From Cohnella herbarum (GTDB lineage Bacteria > Bacillota > Bacilli > Paenibacillales > Paenibacillaceae): a stretch of 64,000 bases of DNA. The translations under genes and the position numbers were made by a program. Location of the stretch: positions 2,480,001-2,544,000 of the forward strand of contig NZ_CP051680.1 of assembly GCF_012849095.1 (NCBI RefSeq), in the 5' to 3' direction. Positions 7,959 to 16,442 of the stretch are shown here, in pieces (the stretch's first letter is position 1; each line of letters begins with the position of its first letter). The notes beneath the pieces are model-generated. The model saw only the letters and a program-made list of their open reading frames with translations. It was not told the origin of the DNA and ran no database searches.

Positions 7959-8034
7959 GGTTGGCACTCCGCCGCTTGTTAATATGCGGGTACAACTCGA
8001 TTTTAAAGGCGGACGTAAACTCTCCGTACCAATC
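7959..8034. repeat. Imperfect hairpin in yhbY-aroE spacer, shares a 17-mer with 49255-49271
   Basis: This lies in the 214-bp gap. GGTTGGCAC (7959-7967) pairs imperfectly with GTACCAATC (8026-8034), and TCCGCC (7968-7973) pairs with GGCGGA (8008-8013). The right arm holds AGGCGGACGTAAACTCT (8007-8023), identical to 49255-49271 in another hairpin between alaS and ireB. It probably belongs to a dispersed hairpin family. Confidence 0.6.
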
Positions 8035-8101
8035 CCTATTTCTCCACCCTTCCAAGAATCTCAAAGAGTTCAAAATCAAATATTCTTTTCTCATACAAAA
8101 C

Positions 8102-8944
8102 CTATTTTACAAACGACTCAAGAACGACCTCGCGCATCGCTTCCACCGGGGCTGGCTGGCCGGTCCAATATTCGAAGGCGTAAGCGCCCTGGTAGATGAA
8201 CATGCCCAGACCGCTGTGGATCTTACAACCGACCTGCTCTGCTTGCAGCAAGAACGCGGTCTTAAGGGGATTGTAGATCAGGTCGCTTGCGACCGAGCCT
8301 GACTTGAGCCATGTCGGATCAATCGGAAGCTCGTTGACGTTCGGCGACATTCCGACGGAAGTCGTATTGATGACGATATCCGCGTTCGAGCACGCTGCCC
8401 GAAGATCGCCCCAAGGGAGCGACGATATCCGATAATCCGGAGAGAACGACGCGGCAAGCTCCTTTGCTTTCGATTCCGTACGATTGGCAATTAGGATCGC
8501 CGCTGGATTCTCTTGGGCTAACGCCCAGAGAATGCCTCGAGCCGCGCCTCCGGCACCTAATACGACGATCGTTTTACCGGCTATGTCCGGTTCGGCTTCT
8601 TCCTTCAAGGAACGAACGTATCCGATACCGTCCGTGTTATATCCGATCAATCGGCCATTGTCGTTGACGATCGTGTTAACGGCGCCGGCCGCTTTCGCGC
8701 CTTCGCTGATCTCGTCGAGATACGCCATAACTTCGATCTTGTGCGGAATCGTAACATTTAACCCTCTGAATCCTAATCCCCGAACTCCCGCGATCGCATT
8801 CTCCAATTGATTCGGTTTGACGTGAAAAGCCGCGTAGGCTCCGTTGACGTTTCGCTCCCGAAAAGCGCGATTCAACATGATAGGCGATTTAGAATGGCGG
8901 ATGGGATCGCCTATGACTCCGAATAATACGGTATTACTGTCCAT
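8102..8944 (-). CDS. aroE: Shikimate dehydrogenase AroE
   Basis: AroE reduces 3-dehydroshikimate with NADPH in aromatic amino acid synthesis. The protein has 280 residues. The shikimate-binding SKSP motif lies near residue 18, the catalytic Lys is in the NVTIPHK stretch, NTDG is at the substrate site, and the dinucleotide motif GAGGAARG sits near residue 130. It stands between yqeH and yhbY, as in Bacillus. Confidence 0.97.
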   Translation of the reverse strand: MDSNTVLFGVIGDPIRHSKSPIMLNRAFRERNVNGAYAAFHVKPNQLENAIAGVRGLGFRGLNVTIPHKIEVMAYLDEISEGAKAAGAVNTIVNDNGRLIGYNTDGIGYVRSLKEEAEPDIAGKTIVVLGAGGAARGILWALAQENPAAILIANRTESKAKELAASFSPDYRISSLPWGDLRAACSNADIVINTTSVGMSPNVNELPIDPTWLKSGSVASDLIYNPLKTAFLLQAEQVGCKIHSGLGMFIYQGAYAFEYWTGQPAPVEAMREVVLESFVK

Positions 8945-8996
8945 CGAGGCATTACTCCTCTCTCTCCCGAAGAGGTAATTGACTATAAAAGGTAGT

Positions 8997-10118
8997 TCAA
9001 AGGATGCTTTCCCTCAGCATCACTTTAATTCCGCGCGGAGCGTGTACGTCTACGACCGCTCCCGATTTGCCGTTCGCTTGAATCCACCCTAATCCGGAGA
9101 TGAAGATATCTTGCTTCGTATTCGGCGGAATTCTCAGACGATGGCGGGTCCATGCCGGGAAGGTTTCCAGATCCTCCGTGCTAGGAGGACTTAGCATAAC
9201 GCCTCTATGCTGTTCGTACAATTCGTCGGCCCGTTCAAGCTTCGTCCGATGAACGGTAAGTCCGCTCGACATGTTGACCGTGAACGATTGGCGTTCCCCT
9301 TCCAAGAAGTCGAACCTAGCCAACGCCCCCATAAACAACGATTGCTTTTCATTTAGTTGATACGTTAACGGTTTAAGCGGTTTATCCGGCAACAGAGCCG
9401 CCAAGTCTTTGCGCGGAATGATTTCCGACATTCGCCATGCGTAGACGATCCCCGGCGTATCGATGATGCTTTTGCCGTCGTCAAGCGGAATATGAACGGC
9501 ATCGAGCGTCGTTCCCGGATAACGGGAGACGGTGAGCTCGCGCTTCAGATCGCTATAATCGGAGATCAGACGATTGATTAACGTGCTCTTGCCGACGTTA
9601 GTCGCGCCGACGACATAGACGTCCTTGTTCTGACGATACGTATTCACGGCTTCTACGACGCGGTCGAAGCCGATATTTTTGCGGGCGCTGCACAACACGA
9701 CGTCGGCGACTTTCAGCCCTTCCTCGCGCGCTTGTTTCTGCACCCAATTCCGTAATCTGTTCCAGTTCGTAACCGGCGGCAATAAATCGATCTTATTCAC
9801 GACAAGAAGAATCGGATTTTGACCGACGAAGCGCTGCAAGCCGGAAATTAAACTGCCTTGAAAATCGAATAAGTCTACGATATGAACGACTAAGCTGTCC
9901 GTCGATGCGATTCCGCCCAGCAATTTAAGAAACTCGTCCTGATCCACCGCGACGGAAGAGGCTTCATTATAATTTTTGATCCGGAAACAGCGTTGGCACA
10001 CCGCCTCTTCCTTATCGATGGAAGAAGCCGGCACGTATCCCGGTCGTCTCTGGTCTTCGCTTTGAAGCGGTATTCCGCAGCCTGCGCAACGAGGAGGCTT
10101 CTGTTGTTCTGCTATCAT
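8997..10118 (-). CDS. yqeH: Circularly permuted ribosome biogenesis GTPase YqeH
   Basis: The 373-residue protein starts with a four-cysteine zinc finger (CAGC ... CQRC). The GTPase motifs come in the permuted order G4 (NKIDL, about 110), G5 (CSARKNIGF), G1 (GATNVGKST, about 175) and G3 (DTPG). YqeH acts in assembly of the 30S subunit. The start overlaps the yqeG stop by 4 bases (ATGA). Confidence 0.97.
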   Translation of the reverse strand: MIAEQQKPPRCAGCGIPLQSEDQRRPGYVPASSIDKEEAVCQRCFRIKNYNEASSVAVDQDEFLKLLGGIASTDSLVVHIVDLFDFQGSLISGLQRFVGQNPILLVVNKIDLLPPVTNWNRLRNWVQKQAREEGLKVADVVLCSARKNIGFDRVVEAVNTYRQNKDVYVVGATNVGKSTLINRLISDYSDLKRELTVSRYPGTTLDAVHIPLDDGKSIIDTPGIVYAWRMSEIIPRKDLAALLPDKPLKPLTYQLNEKQSLFMGALARFDFLEGERQSFTVNMSSGLTVHRTKLERADELYEQHRGVMLSPPSTEDLETFPAWTRHRLRIPPNTKQDIFISGLGWIQANGKSGAVVDVHAPRGIKVMLRESIL

Positions 10119-10645
10119 GATTTACGTTCTCCCTTATCCGGCCATAGCCCTTTTCTTCGCAATCTGGCTAGAGCGATCTTCTCTATCCGCCTATTGATTT
10201 GCGTCGCCCAGCCTTCCTCGCTCGGAGCGATCGGCGTCACCAGAATCGTATGCAGTCCCGCGCGCCGTCCTCCCAGCACATCGGTGAGCATTTGATCGCC
10301 TATGACAACGGTATGTCCAGGATCCAGTTTCAGCAAACTCAGTGCGCGACGAAAGGCAGCTCCGGCCGGCTTGCGCGCCGCGGGAATAAACGGAATACCG
10401 AGCGGATCGGCGAATTTCCCCACTCTCGTCTTATTGTTATTGGAAAGAATGACAACTTTAAAACCCCGTTCCTTGACGATATCCAACCAACCGACCAGTT
10501 GGGGAGTGGCAAGCGGGGTTTTGGCGCCCACTAGGGTGTTATCGAGATCCGTAATAATGCCGCGGACTCCTCTTGTTTTCAATTCATCCAAATCAATATC
10601 AAAAACGGTATTTACGATTTGATCGGGAAGCAAACGCTTGAACAT
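10115..10645 (-). CDS. yqeG: YqeG-family HAD phosphatase
   Basis: The 176-residue HAD-IIIA protein has motif I DLDNTLVG (nucleophile Asp, about residues 36-43), motif II LSNN (about 70), and motif III/IV around KPAGAAFRRAL and VIGDQMLTDVLG. The physiological substrate is not established; the Arabidopsis plastid homologue PGPP1 acts on phosphatidylglycerophosphate. It is the first gene of the yqe operon, with AGGAG about 12 bases before the ATG. Confidence 0.92.
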   Translation of the reverse strand: MFKRLLPDQIVNTVFDIDLDELKTRGVRGIITDLDNTLVGAKTPLATPQLVGWLDIVKERGFKVVILSNNNKTRVGKFADPLGIPFIPAARKPAGAAFRRALSLLKLDPGHTVVIGDQMLTDVLGGRRAGLHTILVTPIAPSEEGWATQINRRIEKIALARLRRKGLWPDKGERKS

Positions 10646-10688
10646 CTTGATTATTAACTCCTGTCTGTTAACGGCTAATCTTCCTCAA

Positions 10689-10718
10689 AATATACCACAC
10701 CCCCACTGACTAAGTAAA
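10689..10718 (-). promoter_or_regulatory. Predicted sigma-A promoter of the yqe operon
   Basis: On the minus strand, TTTACT (10713-10718) and TGG-TATATT (extended -10, hexamer 10689-10694) are 18 bases apart, 44 bases upstream of yqeG. Confidence 0.6.
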
Positions 10719-10819
10719 ACGTACTCGCCGTCCCGAAGATGGCGGTACGCGTTTGTGACGAGCGATCGGATGAGGATTGAGGCCTAGGATTTTTAACCTT
10801 TTAGGTTCGTTTCTTGCAA

Positions 10820-10855
10820 AAAAAACGGGAAAGCACGGGCAGCCCGTGCCTTCCC
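10820..10855 (-). terminator. Terminator of the moxR-DUF58-transglutaminase operon
   Basis: GGGAA-GCACGGG pairs with CCCGTGC-TTCCC around a short loop. On the minus strand it is followed by eight T. Confidence 0.85.
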
Positions 10856-10909
10856 TTTGTCTCAACGTTACTTCAATCCGTGCGGCTTATTCCACTAAAT
10901 TTACTACCA

Positions 10910-13138
10910 CTATAATGCTTTACGGATTTTAGTAGCCACATCGGTAAACTCATGAAGCAGTTGGCTATTCCCGTTATCATGTCCGTAACGCGCCTTCTCG
11001 AACGTCGTTAACGCTCCGTCGAATTCATTACGCAGCGAGGAGAACTTATTCCCCCATCGATTAAACGTTTCTCTGATGGTCTCGTGCGATTCCCTGCGCA
11101 ATCCTTGGCGTTGGAGGAAGGACAATAGTTTCTCCATCTCTCGTACGACTCTTTGATTAGGCGTGCTCCCCTTATGACGAATGCGATCCCATAACTTCTT
11201 CGCGCGTTTGCTTCTGTAACCGACGAATACGATAGCAACGATAATCAGGACAACGCCGAGAGCGCCTGCAGGAACGATCCAATCTTTGTTCTTTTCCACC
11301 GTTCCCGTTTCCGCTGGAGTTACTTCCTCAACGACTTCGGTACTCGGTTGCAGCACTTCCCCTTCCGGTAACGGTTGAGGTACGGAAAACCCGGAGGTCG
11401 GTTCGAACGGAATCCAGCCGTATCCTTCGAAATAAACCTCTGCCCAGGAATGCGCGTCCGCGTTACGGACCGTATAAGTACCCGCTCCAGTAGGATCGGG
11501 AGCTTCATCCGGCCCGCCGAAGCGAGCGCGCTCCAAGACGGAAGGATCATAACCGGTAGAGTAACCTTTGACCCATCTTGTCGGCAATCCGATCGAACGA
11601 GCCATGACGACGAACGAGGTCGAGAAGTAATCGCAATAGCCTTCTTGAATTTCGAACAAGAAAGCATCCACGATATCGCCGTTCGTCCGATTCGTCTGAC
11701 GGGTGACATCCGGCGTATTCGTATAAGGGAACGTTTCTTTCAAATATTGCTCAAGCTTCTTCGCCCGATCGTAATCGTTCGTTAAACCGTTCGTTTGCTC
11801 CTTGGCCAGATCCCGGACCCGCTCCGGTAAGCTGTCCGGCAATTGGAGGTAAGGAGCGAGATCAAGACTGCTACCCGAAGACGGAGCAAGCTCTCTTAAT
11901 GCCTTCTCGTCAAGAACCGCGACTTGCGAAACGACCGAGTACGATTGAACGGTCGACGATTTCCCCCACCGCAGCTCCCACTCTAGCGGATTCCATCTGA
12001 GGCCGTTGTTGTTGTCGCTCTTCAGCTCGATGACGGACGATACCGGTCCGGCTGCGAACAGCACGGGAAGCTTGCCTTTCCGTTCGATCTTTACGGTCTG
12101 AACGACTTCGACCGTCTTAAGGCCTTCGGCTCTAGGCGGCGTAAGTTCCAGCGTTGGAACATCCTCCGGATCTCCGATCCCCGCGGGAACGAGCTCGGGA
12201 TTCTTGAGATCCCCCCAGCCTTTGCCCGTATAGATTGTCTTCGTCTCGCCTCTCCAGTAGCTGCGTTGCGACGTCGTTATCGTCATAACCGGAGAGTAGT
12301 CGAATTGAAACCCTCCGCCGATTTTGCGATCGTCCCTGCTGTACCCGGATAACGAGGAGCCTTTACTGCCGGACGAGCTAACCTTCTGGACGCCGCCCTC
12401 CCCCGAGAAGACGGGTACCTCGCGTCCCTGCGCTTCCGTCCAGATCGTATAAGGATCTTCGAGAATGACGGGAGCCCGCGGCATTAAGACACCGGCTAGA
12501 AGCACGATCGTAATGATGATAACAGCGGGGAACGCGATATCGAGCGGCCTTTCGGCCATCGCTTCCCAACTATCCGGATGTCTGACCTGAAGTTGTCTAA
12601 GATGAAGAATGACAAGCCAGGCGAGACCGGCTGTAACGATCCAGGCAATATTGTGCCACAATTCCAGCGGAAAGAACGAATCGACGGTCGCCATGACGGC
12701 GATAGACAGTACGACGACGATAATGGCACCTACCCGCCTCGTACCCAACCATGCCAGAACGTGGACAGCGGCAACGACCCCGAGAGCCAATTCGAAGAAA
12801 GGGTGCAGCTCCGAAGCGTGAAACGAGATAAAATCGCCGATATTGCCCCAGCTTCTCCAGCTTTCGGGCCAACCACGCCATTCTACAGGCATTTTCCACA
12901 ATATCATGCCAATGATTGAAGCGATTTGAACGACGATTCGGATGCCGAATAGTCGGGACATCAACAATTCCGTAACCGCCGTTACCGTTAATACGCCGTA
13001 TATAATCGAATACGTTTCTTCCCACCAATAGTCGGAAAAGCATTGAATGAGTTGCAATACGATAACGAGCGCCAAAATCCTATGAAGGCGCTCCAGAACT
13101 AGGCGACGCCAGAATTGTCCGGATACCCGCAATTTCAT
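10910..13138 (-). CDS. TgpA-type membrane transglutaminase-like protein
   Basis: The 742-residue protein has an N-terminal membrane domain of several helices (about residues 1-225), an extracytoplasmic transglutaminase core, and one more helix near 625-645 before a cytoplasmic tail. The core shows catalytic Cys in EGYCDYFSTSF, His in DAHSWAEVYF and a following acidic position in the GWIPFEPT stretch. The family is usually coupled to a DUF58 protein and a MoxR ATPase, as here. The start overlaps the DUF58 stop by 4 bases. The role is not established; peptide or cell-wall processing is a guess. Confidence 0.88.
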   Translation of the reverse strand: MKLRVSGQFWRRLVLERLHRILALVIVLQLIQCFSDYWWEETYSIIYGVLTVTAVTELLMSRLFGIRIVVQIASIIGMILWKMPVEWRGWPESWRSWGNIGDFISFHASELHPFFELALGVVAAVHVLAWLGTRRVGAIIVVVLSIAVMATVDSFFPLELWHNIAWIVTAGLAWLVILHLRQLQVRHPDSWEAMAERPLDIAFPAVIIITIVLLAGVLMPRAPVILEDPYTIWTEAQGREVPVFSGEGGVQKVSSSGSKGSSLSGYSRDDRKIGGGFQFDYSPVMTITTSQRSYWRGETKTIYTGKGWGDLKNPELVPAGIGDPEDVPTLELTPPRAEGLKTVEVVQTVKIERKGKLPVLFAAGPVSSVIELKSDNNNGLRWNPLEWELRWGKSSTVQSYSVVSQVAVLDEKALRELAPSSGSSLDLAPYLQLPDSLPERVRDLAKEQTNGLTNDYDRAKKLEQYLKETFPYTNTPDVTRQTNRTNGDIVDAFLFEIQEGYCDYFSTSFVVMARSIGLPTRWVKGYSTGYDPSVLERARFGGPDEAPDPTGAGTYTVRNADAHSWAEVYFEGYGWIPFEPTSGFSVPQPLPEGEVLQPSTEVVEEVTPAETGTVEKNKDWIVPAGALGVVLIIVAIVFVGYRSKRAKKLWDRIRHKGSTPNQRVVREMEKLLSFLQRQGLRRESHETIRETFNRWGNKFSSLRNEFDGALTTFEKARYGHDNGNSQLLHEFTDVATKIRKAL

Positions 13139-14376
13139 GCCGTCACCGCCCCTAATGCCAACGGCAGCTTCTCAAGCTGGGAAACCGTACAAAACTCCCA
13201 TTGCTTGGACTGGCACAACGTTTGCCATTGCCTAAGTTTTCCGGCTTCTTCCGCCGACGGATGCTTATCCGATATATGAATGACGCTTGGCACCATTCTC
13301 CTGCTCTCAAGGGTGCTCATAGCCCCGACCGTCTGATCGTCCGTAGACGACCCAATGATCACGATATGAATGCCGGGTTCGTATCTCTCCGCGACTTGGC
13401 ATAATACGTCCCCAAGCGATTTCGTGCCGTCCGCTTCAACGTCTACGAGATGCTGGAGAACCTCATCCCGGGAGACGGGCGTTCGGCCTTCGCCGAACCA
13501 GTAGGAAGTCTCTCCCGAAGAGACGAAGCCGAGCGGCATTCCTTTCGCGATCGTTAATTCAAGCAGAGACGCAGCCACCGATACGGCGAGCTCGAAATGG
13601 TCCGCTACGGAATAGGAAGAAAGATTGCGATCCAGCACGAATACGACGCGGGGTAGCGCTTCTCTCTCGAATTCTTTCGATTTCCATTGCCCGGTCTTGG
13701 CGGTTGCGTTCCAATGAATCCGCGAAAGCCGATCCCCGTGGATGTATTCCCTTACCCCGTCGATCTGCGTCGTCTCTCTTGCCCACAACGAAGTGAACGT
13801 ATGCTGGAACACCCCGCGCTGCGATCTGCGGAATAAACGCCAGTCCTTCAACGCTATCGTTCGCGGCAACACTTGGAGATGTAGCGGTTGGGCGAAAGAG
13901 CCTTTATGCTCGAACAATCCGAAAATATCTCTCGTCGAACAGTCGGTTTTATGGAATTGGTATCTGCCTCTTCTAAGCGGAGCCGTCTCAAAATGAACTT
14001 CTCCCCGGCGCTTGTAATCCGGGACGAAGGACATTTCGTACAACTGAGATTCTCCGCCGGTGGAACGGACCAATTTCTCTCTAACGATGACGTAAGGCAA
14101 TGGCCAGAATCCGGGAATCTGCATGCGCAGCTTAACCTTTAGTCTCATCCCGGCGGTCAGAAGAGCGGAGTTGCCTTCTCCCGAGTCCGTTATCCGCATG
14201 CCTTGCACGCCGCCGATTCCGCTCCAGCGACCGAGCATTAAATAGGCTCCGAGCGCGTTTAAGATTACGAATAGCATGAGCGAAGTTTTGCCGCCCTGAA
14301 ACAATAAATAACAGAGAGCGACTGCATATAGAATGGCGCTTAACCACCACGCACGCGGTAAATACAGGCGCGACAT
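13135..14376 (-). CDS. DUF58 domain protein
   Basis: The 413-residue protein has two N-terminal membrane helices (about residues 10-50) and the DUF58 signature around YIHGDRLSRIHWNATAKTGQ (about 215-235), followed by a von Willebrand A-like fold (VVFVLDRNLSSYS). It starts 2 bases after the MoxR stop and overlaps the transglutaminase gene. MoxR/DUF58 pairs are thought to act as a chaperone-like assembly module; the client here would be the transglutaminase protein. Confidence 0.9.
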   Translation of the reverse strand: MSRLYLPRAWWLSAILYAVALCYLLFQGGKTSLMLFVILNALGAYLMLGRWSGIGGVQGMRITDSGEGNSALLTAGMRLKVKLRMQIPGFWPLPYVIVREKLVRSTGGESQLYEMSFVPDYKRRGEVHFETAPLRRGRYQFHKTDCSTRDIFGLFEHKGSFAQPLHLQVLPRTIALKDWRLFRRSQRGVFQHTFTSLWARETTQIDGVREYIHGDRLSRIHWNATAKTGQWKSKEFEREALPRVVFVLDRNLSSYSVADHFELAVSVAASLLELTIAKGMPLGFVSSGETSYWFGEGRTPVSRDEVLQHLVDVEADGTKSLGDVLCQVAERYEPGIHIVIIGSSTDDQTVGAMSTLESRRMVPSVIHISDKHPSAEEAGKLRQWQTLCQSKQWEFCTVSQLEKLPLALGAVTA

Positions 14377-14378
14377 GA

Positions 14379-15332
14379 TTATCGCTCCATTCCTACGGGC
14401 ACCGGCAACAGCCGCAGAACGTCCTGCAGTACTTGTACCGTCGTAACGCCCTGCATCCTGGCTTCCGAGCGCAGATGCAATCTGTGGCTTAGTACGAGCG
14501 GCGCCATTGCCTTGACGTCATCCGGCAATACGAAAGCGCGATGATTAAGGAACGCATAGGCTTTAGAGGCGGAAGCAAGCGCAACCGCGGCCCGGGGACT
14601 TGCGCCGAGCAACACCGCCGAATGCTGACGAGTTCCGCGGATCAAGGCAATCAAATAATCGGCGACGGTCGTTTCCAAATGGATGGCCTCCGCCAACCGC
14701 TGCATCTGGGAAACGTCGTCAACCGTAGCGACGGCCTTCAACGATTCGGCCGCGCGGCTTGCGCCCGGCTCTAGAACAAGACGTTTCTCCGATGCTTCGT
14801 CTGGATAACCGAGTTTGATTTTCATCAAGAAACGATCCAACTGCGCTTCCGGCAAACTATATGTCCCTTCGAATTCTATCGGGTTTTGCGTAGCGAACAG
14901 CATAAAAGGATGAGGAAGGATATGCGTTTCCCCGTCAACGGATACTCTCCGTTCTTCCATCGCTTCCAGCAAAGCGGATTGCGTCTTCGTCGTTGCCCGG
15001 TTGATCTCGTCGGCAAGCAACAAATTGGCCATTACCGGGCCGGGTCTAAATACGAATTGTTCAAGTTTAGGATGATAGATAGAAACGCCCGTTATATCGG
15101 TAGGCAATAAATCCGGATTGCACTGAATGCGATGAAACACGCCGCCTATCGACAGGGCCAGCGCTTTAACCATTTGGGTTTTTCCCGTGCCCGGTACGTC
15201 TTCGATGAGCACATGACCGCCGGCAAGCATCGCGGTAAGCATGGAGGCGATTTCTTCTTTCTTTCCGTAAATACACGATTCCATATTTCGTCTAATTTGA
15301 TCTAGTAGTTGCATCGCGGCATGATGATCCAT
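14379..15332 (-). CDS. MoxR-family AAA+ ATPase
   Basis: The 317-residue protein has Walker A GTGKT (about residues 48-52), Walker B LLADEINRA (about 105-113), sensor 1 ATQNPIEFEGTY and arginines in the small C-terminal subdomain. GGAGG lies 7 bases before the ATG. It is the first gene of the three-gene operon with DUF58 and the transglutaminase protein. Confidence 0.93.
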   Translation of the reverse strand: MDHHAAMQLLDQIRRNMESCIYGKKEEIASMLTAMLAGGHVLIEDVPGTGKTQMVKALALSIGGVFHRIQCNPDLLPTDITGVSIYHPKLEQFVFRPGPVMANLLLADEINRATTKTQSALLEAMEERRVSVDGETHILPHPFMLFATQNPIEFEGTYSLPEAQLDRFLMKIKLGYPDEASEKRLVLEPGASRAAESLKAVATVDDVSQMQRLAEAIHLETTVADYLIALIRGTRQHSAVLLGASPRAAVALASASKAYAFLNHRAFVLPDDVKAMAPLVLSHRLHLRSEARMQGVTTVQVLQDVLRLLPVPVGMER

Positions 15333-15384
15333 TCTCGTTCCTCCTATGGAATCTACTTTGATGTATTTATATAGTCCTTTTTTT

Positions 15385-15414
15385 ATTATACCTGAATTTG
15401 GATGGGATCGTAAA
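15385..15414 (-). promoter_or_regulatory. Predicted promoter of the moxR operon
   Basis: On the minus strand, TTTACG (15409-15414) and TATAAT (15385-15390) are 18 bases apart, about 52 bases upstream of the moxR start. Confidence 0.5.
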
Positions 15415-15475
15415 TTTTAGTTTCTTCCAAAAATCAATAGTAAAACAGCCAAACCTCCACCGTCAACGGCGACCG

Positions 15476-15525
15476 CAAAAAATAGGACAATCCAATAGTC
15501 ACCAATGGATGACAATGGATTGCCC
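15476..15525 (-). terminator. Terminator of the oligosaccharide operon
   Basis: GGACAATCCA (15485-15494) pairs with TGGATTGCCC (15516-15525) with one mismatch, and on the minus strand the stem is followed by a six-T run (TATTTTTTG). It lies just after the GH43 stop codon. Confidence 0.8.
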
Positions 15526-15545
15526 TAAGCACAATCAACGAAAAA

Positions 15546-16418
15546 CTATACGTATCTTAACCGCCCATCCTCTTCCGCAAGCTCGATAAAGACGGGACGC
15601 TCGTCCGGCGTGCTGTTCGGAGCGTGCAGAGTCAACAAAATTTTCCCCTCGAACGTTCGGAAAATCATGCCGTGACCGCCATCGTTCTCGTAAATCGGCT
15701 CGGGCTCCTGAACCCATGGACCGAGAATTCCGCCGGATACCGATCGAGCGATCCCTTGCGCGTAACGTCCTTGCCGGAAGCTCGACCATAAGAGCAGCAA
15801 CTCGCCATTGTTGCAACGATAAGCGTAGGGCCCGTCGGTGACGTAACCCGCTCCTCCCTTAACCGCATCGACCCATGACGCATCTAGCGCGGAGAAGAGC
15901 AAGATCGGCTCTCCGATCGCCCGGTCTAATTCAGGAGATAAACGTGACGCGCAGACGGTTCCGTTCTTGACTTGTACCCACTCATGGCAGAAGACGATCC
16001 ATGGCGTACCGTCTTCGTCGACATACAAGGTACCGTCCAAGCATTCCCAATCATGGGGAGTCACCGGCCCATCGCTATGGGGAATAAATGGGCCTACAGG
16101 TTGATCGGCAACCAAAATTTGCGTACCTCTGCATACGCCTTCCGCTTTGAATGTAGCGAACATATAATATTTGCCGTCGTAAGCATGAACTTCCGGAGCC
16201 CAATAATTCGTATCGGACCAGAAATCGGGTTCGGGGCGAAAAGCGGGGAACGGTCCCTCCCAATCTTCCAAGTCCCGACTCTTGTAAACGTCGAATCCGA
16301 TCGCCTTGCCCTTCCAGATGTTCGGATCGGTAGAACCATATAAATAATAGCACCCTTCGCTTTCCTGCTTGAGTACGAATGGATCGCGCATCTGAATTTG
16401 TTCTTTGGTCAACGCCAC
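15546..16418 (-). CDS. Glycoside hydrolase family 43 protein
   Basis: The 290-residue protein is a single five-bladed beta-propeller without a signal peptide, so it is probably cytoplasmic. The general-base Asp is in MRDPFVLK near residue 12; WAPEVHAYDGKYYMF is the typical second-blade motif. The family contains xylosidases and arabinanases/arabinofuranosidases. It is the last gene of the operon with a binding protein, two permeases and a YesMN-type pair, so it probably trims imported arabino- or xylo-oligosaccharides. Exact specificity cannot be read. Confidence 0.85.
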   Translation of the reverse strand: MALTKEQIQMRDPFVLKQESEGCYYLYGSTDPNIWKGKAIGFDVYKSRDLEDWEGPFPAFRPEPDFWSDTNYWAPEVHAYDGKYYMFATFKAEGVCRGTQILVADQPVGPFIPHSDGPVTPHDWECLDGTLYVDEDGTPWIVFCHEWVQVKNGTVCASRLSPELDRAIGEPILLFSALDASWVDAVKGGAGYVTDGPYAYRCNNGELLLLWSSFRQGRYAQGIARSVSGGILGPWVQEPEPIYENDGGHGMIFRTFEGKILLTLHAPNSTPDERPVFIELAEEDGRLRYV

Positions 16419-16442
16419 GATAATCTTTCCTTTCCTGATAAG

